5,918 bases of DNA from an uncultured Solimonas sp. (lineage in GTDB: Bacteria > Pseudomonadota > Gammaproteobacteria > Nevskiales > Nevskiaceae): positions 1 to 5,918 of the forward strand of contig CAMLDZ010000156.1 of the NCBI GenBank assembly GCA_946478985.1, read 5' to 3'. Numbering within the stretch: the stretch's first letter is position 1; each line of letters begins with the position of its first letter. Positions 1 through 5,918 of this stretch are shown here, piece by piece. Made by a program: the position numbers and the translations under genes. The notes beneath the pieces were generated by a model. That model had not been told where the DNA came from and searched no databases. It saw only the letters and a list, made by a program, of their open reading frames with translations.

Positions 1-52
1 CCTGGCCGCAAAGCGGGTGGCATCACAGCGGCGGCCATAGCGTTAACAGGCC

Positions 53-1618
53 CTAACCGACCGGCGGCTCGTCGATCACCTCGCCGGCGCGGCGCAGGAT
101 GCCGTCTAGCGTGCGGCTGATCTTGGACGAGATGCGGATCATCTCGATGCGCGGCCAGGTCTGGCGCTCGCCTTCCAGCAGCAGCTCGCCGATCTCGGCG
201 TGCGTGTACGGCGACACCAGCTTGAGCGGCGAGAACAGGCGCTTCTGCGGCGCGATGTTGATGTCGCCGACGTAGTCCTGCGACAGCAGGTCGTGGACGA
301 TCTTGTTGGCGACGCCGGCCGAGGAATTCGGCATGTAGCGCGCGATCCAGTTGTCGGTGGACTTGACCAGATTGCGCGTGCTGCTCTTGATCATGTCGAC
401 GAAGGGCTTGAGGCGGCTGATCTGGATCTTGTGGTCGCGGAAAGTCGCCAGCAGCACCGGATTGATGTAGCTGACGATGTAGTGGTTGGTGCCGTACAGG
501 CGCGCCAGCTGCTTGGCCGGCAGGTCGGCGGCGAACACGCCGTCTATCCACTTCGACTTCAGGAACGGCACGGTCTCGCCGCAGGAATTGCGCGCCAGCA
601 GCTGCACCGGCTCGAACAGGCCCGGCACCGCACAGGACGCGCGCACCGCCGAGCGGATCAGCACGTGCGGCGAGGTCAGCGCATTGAGCAGGCGCGGGCT
701 CTGGTGCCGTTCGCGCGGGCTGACCGAGATGCTGATGTTGCGGCCGGTCAGTTCGAAGGCCTCGCGGAACGTCAGGTCCGGGATCAGGCGGTCGAAGGTC
801 TGGTCGAATGCCTCGATCCCGAAAATGCGACGCAGCCCGGTGACGCGCTCCAGGCGATTGGGCTTCCAGGCCTCGCCGAAGTAGATGTTCTCCGGCGCGA
901 AGAAATTGTCGCGCAACTCGGCGTCGGTATGCGTGCCGAACACCGCGGCGACGATCGCGCCGGCGCTGGAGCCGGAGATCACATTGGGCAGCACGCCCTG
1001 CTCGAACATCGCCTTGGCGACGCCGAAGTGAAAGTACATCAGCATGCCGCCGCTGCTCATCATCAGCGCCGAGCGCCCGTAGCAGTGGCTGGCGCGGCGG
1101 AACAGGTCGAGCCGGTCGGCGCGGCGCAGGCTGGGGTCGTCTAGCGTTTCCAGGTACAGCAGGGCATCCGAGACTTCGTCGACGTAGTCGGTGATCAGGC
1201 GTTTGGTGCCGAAGCGCGCCTTGCGATAAAGGATCGGCTTGCCCATGCCGCCGAGGTTGCCGTGCACGCCCTCCTCGATCAGGAACATCAGTCCGCGCGC
1301 ATCGCCAGCGGCGCGCAGTTCGCGCAACTGCTGCAGACGCTCGCCGATCATCGTGTAGTCGTACAGGCTGGTACGGCGGCGCTCCTTCCAGCGGCTGCGG
1401 CCGGAAGCGTCGTCGAAAGCCTGCGCGGCGCGCGCCCAGCTGGCGTAGGTGGTGGCCTGGCTCAGGGTGCGTTCCATCGCCTCGAGCTGATCGCCTGAGG
1501 CCAGTACCACTGCAGCATCGGACGGCATAGCTAGCGTCATGGGCGTGCGATCAGGGCGACGCGGACGGCGTCGCGGTTTTGCGCGGGCGGGGGACTGCCG
1601 GGCCAATTTCAATGGCAT
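53..1618 (-). CDS. Patatin-like phospholipase/acyl hydrolase with N-terminal DUF3336 region
   Basis: Predicted serine lipase of 521 residues that would hydrolyse acyl esters of glycerolipids with a Ser-Asp dyad. Residues about 45-185 match the DUF3336 type of region that precedes the patatin domain in fungal Tgl3/4/5 and plant SDP1 lipases. The patatin core follows at about 187-375: a glycine-containing oxyanion segment (SSGGMLMYFHFG, 188-199), the nucleophile elbow GSSAG with Ser218, and the catalytic Asp359 in a WIDG motif. The stretch DLPAKQL...TNHYIVSYINP (about 365-387) closely resembles the eukaryotic relatives. I see no signal peptide or hydrophobic transmembrane helix, so it is probably cytosolic or peripheral on the membrane. 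The ATG at 1618 is chosen because GAAGG lies 9 bases before it and it sits 20 bases after the pump stop. This adds an Arg/Pro-rich leader of 26 residues. The ATG at 1540 (495 residues) is the main alternative and lacks a visible ribosome binding site. Family assignment is firm; substrate and role are unknown. Confidence 0.9.
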   Translation of the reverse strand: MPLKLARQSPARAKPRRRPRRPDRTPMTLAMPSDAAVVLASGDQLEAMERTLSQATTYASWARAAQAFDDASGRSRWKERRRTSLYDYTMIGERLQQLRELRAAGDARGLMFLIEEGVHGNLGGMGKPILYRKARFGTKRLITDYVDEVSDALLYLETLDDPSLRRADRLDLFRRASHCYGRSALMMSSGGMLMYFHFGVAKAMFEQGVLPNVISGSSAGAIVAAVFGTHTDAELRDNFFAPENIYFGEAWKPNRLERVTGLRRIFGIEAFDQTFDRLIPDLTFREAFELTGRNISISVSPRERHQSPRLLNALTSPHVLIRSAVRASCAVPGLFEPVQLLARNSCGETVPFLKSKWIDGVFAADLPAKQLARLYGTNHYIVSYINPVLLATFRDHKIQISRLKPFVDMIKSSTRNLVKSTDNWIARYMPNSSAGVANKIVHDLLSQDYVGDINIAPQKRLFSPLKLVSPYTHAEIGELLLEGERQTWPRIEMIRISSKISRTLDGILRRAGEVIDEPPVG

Positions 1619-1627
1619 CGCTATCGG

Positions 1628-1632
1628 CCTTC
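1628..1632 (-). promoter_or_regulatory. Ribosome binding site of the patatin-like gene
   Basis: On the minus strand GAAGG lies 9 bases before the ATG at 1618, within the 20-base gap after the pump gene. It supports the 1618 start. The downstream in-frame ATG codons at 1540 and 1528 have no purine-rich Shine-Dalgarno sequence at a suitable distance. Confidence 0.55.
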
Positions 1633-1638
1633 GGCGGC

Positions 1639-4800
<3,162 letters not shown>

Positions 4801-4803
<3 letters not shown>

Positions 4804-5918
4804 GTGGTCGTGGCTGGCGCCGGACTTTTCGATGTCGGCCTTGAGCAGATAGCTGTTACGCACGACGTAGCGCGTGCCCGCGGCGAGCCCCTGCAGCACC
4901 TCGACGTGCTCGCCGTCGCGGCGCCCGAGCCTGAGCGGTCGGGCCTCGAAGATATCGCCCACCTGCGCAAACACCACTTCCATCGAACCCAGCGTCTGCA
5001 CCGCTGCCAGCGGCACCGCCACCGGCACCGAGGCCTCGCTGACGATCACCTGCGCCTCGACGAACTGACCCGGCGTCCAGGTTGCCGCGGTGTTGTCGAG
5101 CACCACGCGCGCCTGCAGCGCCTGCGTGGTATCGGCGGTCGGCGACAGGTAGTCGATGCGCGCCTCGCCGCCCTGCCCGGCCTCGTTGCGCACGCGCACG
5201 CGCTGCTGCGGGCGCAGCAGCGCACGATCACGCGCGAAGACGCTGAACTCGCCCCAGACCTGGCTGAAATCGGCGATCTCGAACAGCGCCGCGTCGGTCT
5301 GCTCGCCCACCTGCGCGTGGCGTGCGGTGATCTGCCCGGCGATCGGCGCCGTGACCGCATAGACCTGCAGGCTGTCGTTGGATTCGACGCGGGCCAGCGT
5401 CTCGCCGGCGCGCACGCGGTCGCCGATCTGCCGCGCGACCTGGCGGATGACACCGGGAAAGCGTGCCGCCACGCTCCGCACGCGCGTCGCATCGGGGGCA
5501 ATCGTGCCGTACAGCCGCACGGTCTCGGCGATCGCCGCCGGCCCGGCGACGGCGGTTTCGATACCGGCCTCGCGCGCGGTGTCGGCAGCGATGGTCGTGC
5601 GGTTCTCGTAGGCGGCATAGCGCCACTGCGCCTGCTGCCCGCTGCCCTGCAGCTCGACGCGGATGTCGAACGAATGCGGCTCGGCGATTTCCTGCACGCT
5701 GTCGAGGTGATCCTCGCGCGGCACGAAGCCGATGCGCTCGCGGACGCCGCCCAGGCGCTGCAGCTCCACGCTCAGCTGCAGGGCCGTGGGCGGCAGCGCC
5801 CGGCCGGCCGCCAATGCCCAGGCCCGCAGCCGCGCCGACCCGCCGTTCTCGACGATCGCCAGTTCCAGCGTCAGCCCGCCGTCCCGCAGCAGGCGGCCGC
5901 CGTGCGGGCCGCGCGCCT
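4801..5918 (-). CDS. czcB: CzcB-type periplasmic adaptor (membrane fusion protein) of RND metal efflux, 5'-truncated
   Basis: Periplasmic adaptor that would link the pump to an outer-membrane channel. The frame stays open to the right edge, giving 371 visible residues (residue 1 at 5916-5914). The true start and any signal or lipoprotein peptide are missing. An internal TTG at 5814 is not a credible start, because the translation upstream of it (GPHGGRLL, then an acidic/hydrophobic beta pattern) matches the N-terminal domain known in CzcB relatives. In order: N-terminal domain 1-92, ending EPHSFDIRV; a linker with YENRTTIAAD (103-112); a barrel-sandwich (lipoyl-like) domain about 146-199; a beta-barrel about 219-297; and a membrane-proximal domain about 298-360. 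The two lipoyl halves (FPGVIRQV...GDRVRAGETLARVES and APIAGQI) are joined by about ten residues, so the alpha-hairpin is absent. The C-terminus SGASHDH is His-containing, as often seen in this group. It is followed after 9 bases by czcA, its evident partner. Confidence 0.93.

Noticed and set aside
1..52. Inverted repeat TGGCCGC (3-9) with GCGGCCA (31-37), and a smaller CCGC-AAA-GCGG hairpin, after the lipase stop as a possible terminator
   Set aside because: The larger arms are 7 bp with a 21-base loop, the smaller stem is only 4 bp, and there is no T-run after either on the minus strand. Such pairs arise easily in DNA of this composition.
200..1144. Long plus-strand open frame of 314 codons opposite the lipase
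   Set aside because: It lies wholly antisense to a well-recognised lipase. Its translation is low-complexity Arg/Ala/His/Gln-rich with no family motif, as expected for a shadow frame in GC-rich DNA.
4804..4830. Possible frameshift or truncation at the adaptor's short His-containing end
   Set aside because: A short tail such as SGASHDH is usual for CzcB-type adaptors, and the membrane-proximal domain before it is complete, so the gene appears intact at its 3' end.

Overview
The window is a compact, GC-rich stretch (by eye about two thirds G+C) in which all three genes lie on the minus strand and almost every base is coding. The codon use, the gene families and the tight packing suggest a free-living proteobacterium, possibly a gammaproteobacterium of the Xanthomonadales/Nevskiales type. 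That placement is an impression from the sequence, not a search result.

In the direction of transcription (right to left) the order is as follows. At 5918-4801 there is a 5'-truncated CzcB-type periplasmic adaptor of a tripartite metal exporter. At 4791-1639 there is a complete 1050-residue CzcA-type RND pump (heavy-metal efflux class). At 1618-53 there is a patatin-like lipase with an N-terminal DUF3336 region. The gaps are 9 and 20 bases, and both downstream genes have a recognisable Shine-Dalgarno sequence. The layout is that of one operon. Its promoter, any outer-membrane factor gene (CzcC type) and any metal-responsive regulator would lie beyond the right edge.

The adaptor and pump together would export divalent heavy-metal cations, drawing on the periplasm or cytoplasm and the proton gradient. 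The transmembrane-helix-4 acidic motif of the pump points to the Co/Zn/Cd group rather than the Cu/Ag group. The lipase belongs to the branch that also contains fungal Tgl3/4/5 and plant SDP1 triacylglycerol lipases. It has no obvious part in metal export, and its place directly behind the pump gene is the most notable feature here.

I found no mobile element, CRISPR array, RNA gene or clear terminator, and no strong sign of a wholly new system. The points worth a second look are the efflux-lipase linkage, an adaptor that appears to lack the alpha-hairpin, and small deviations in pump and lipase motifs.
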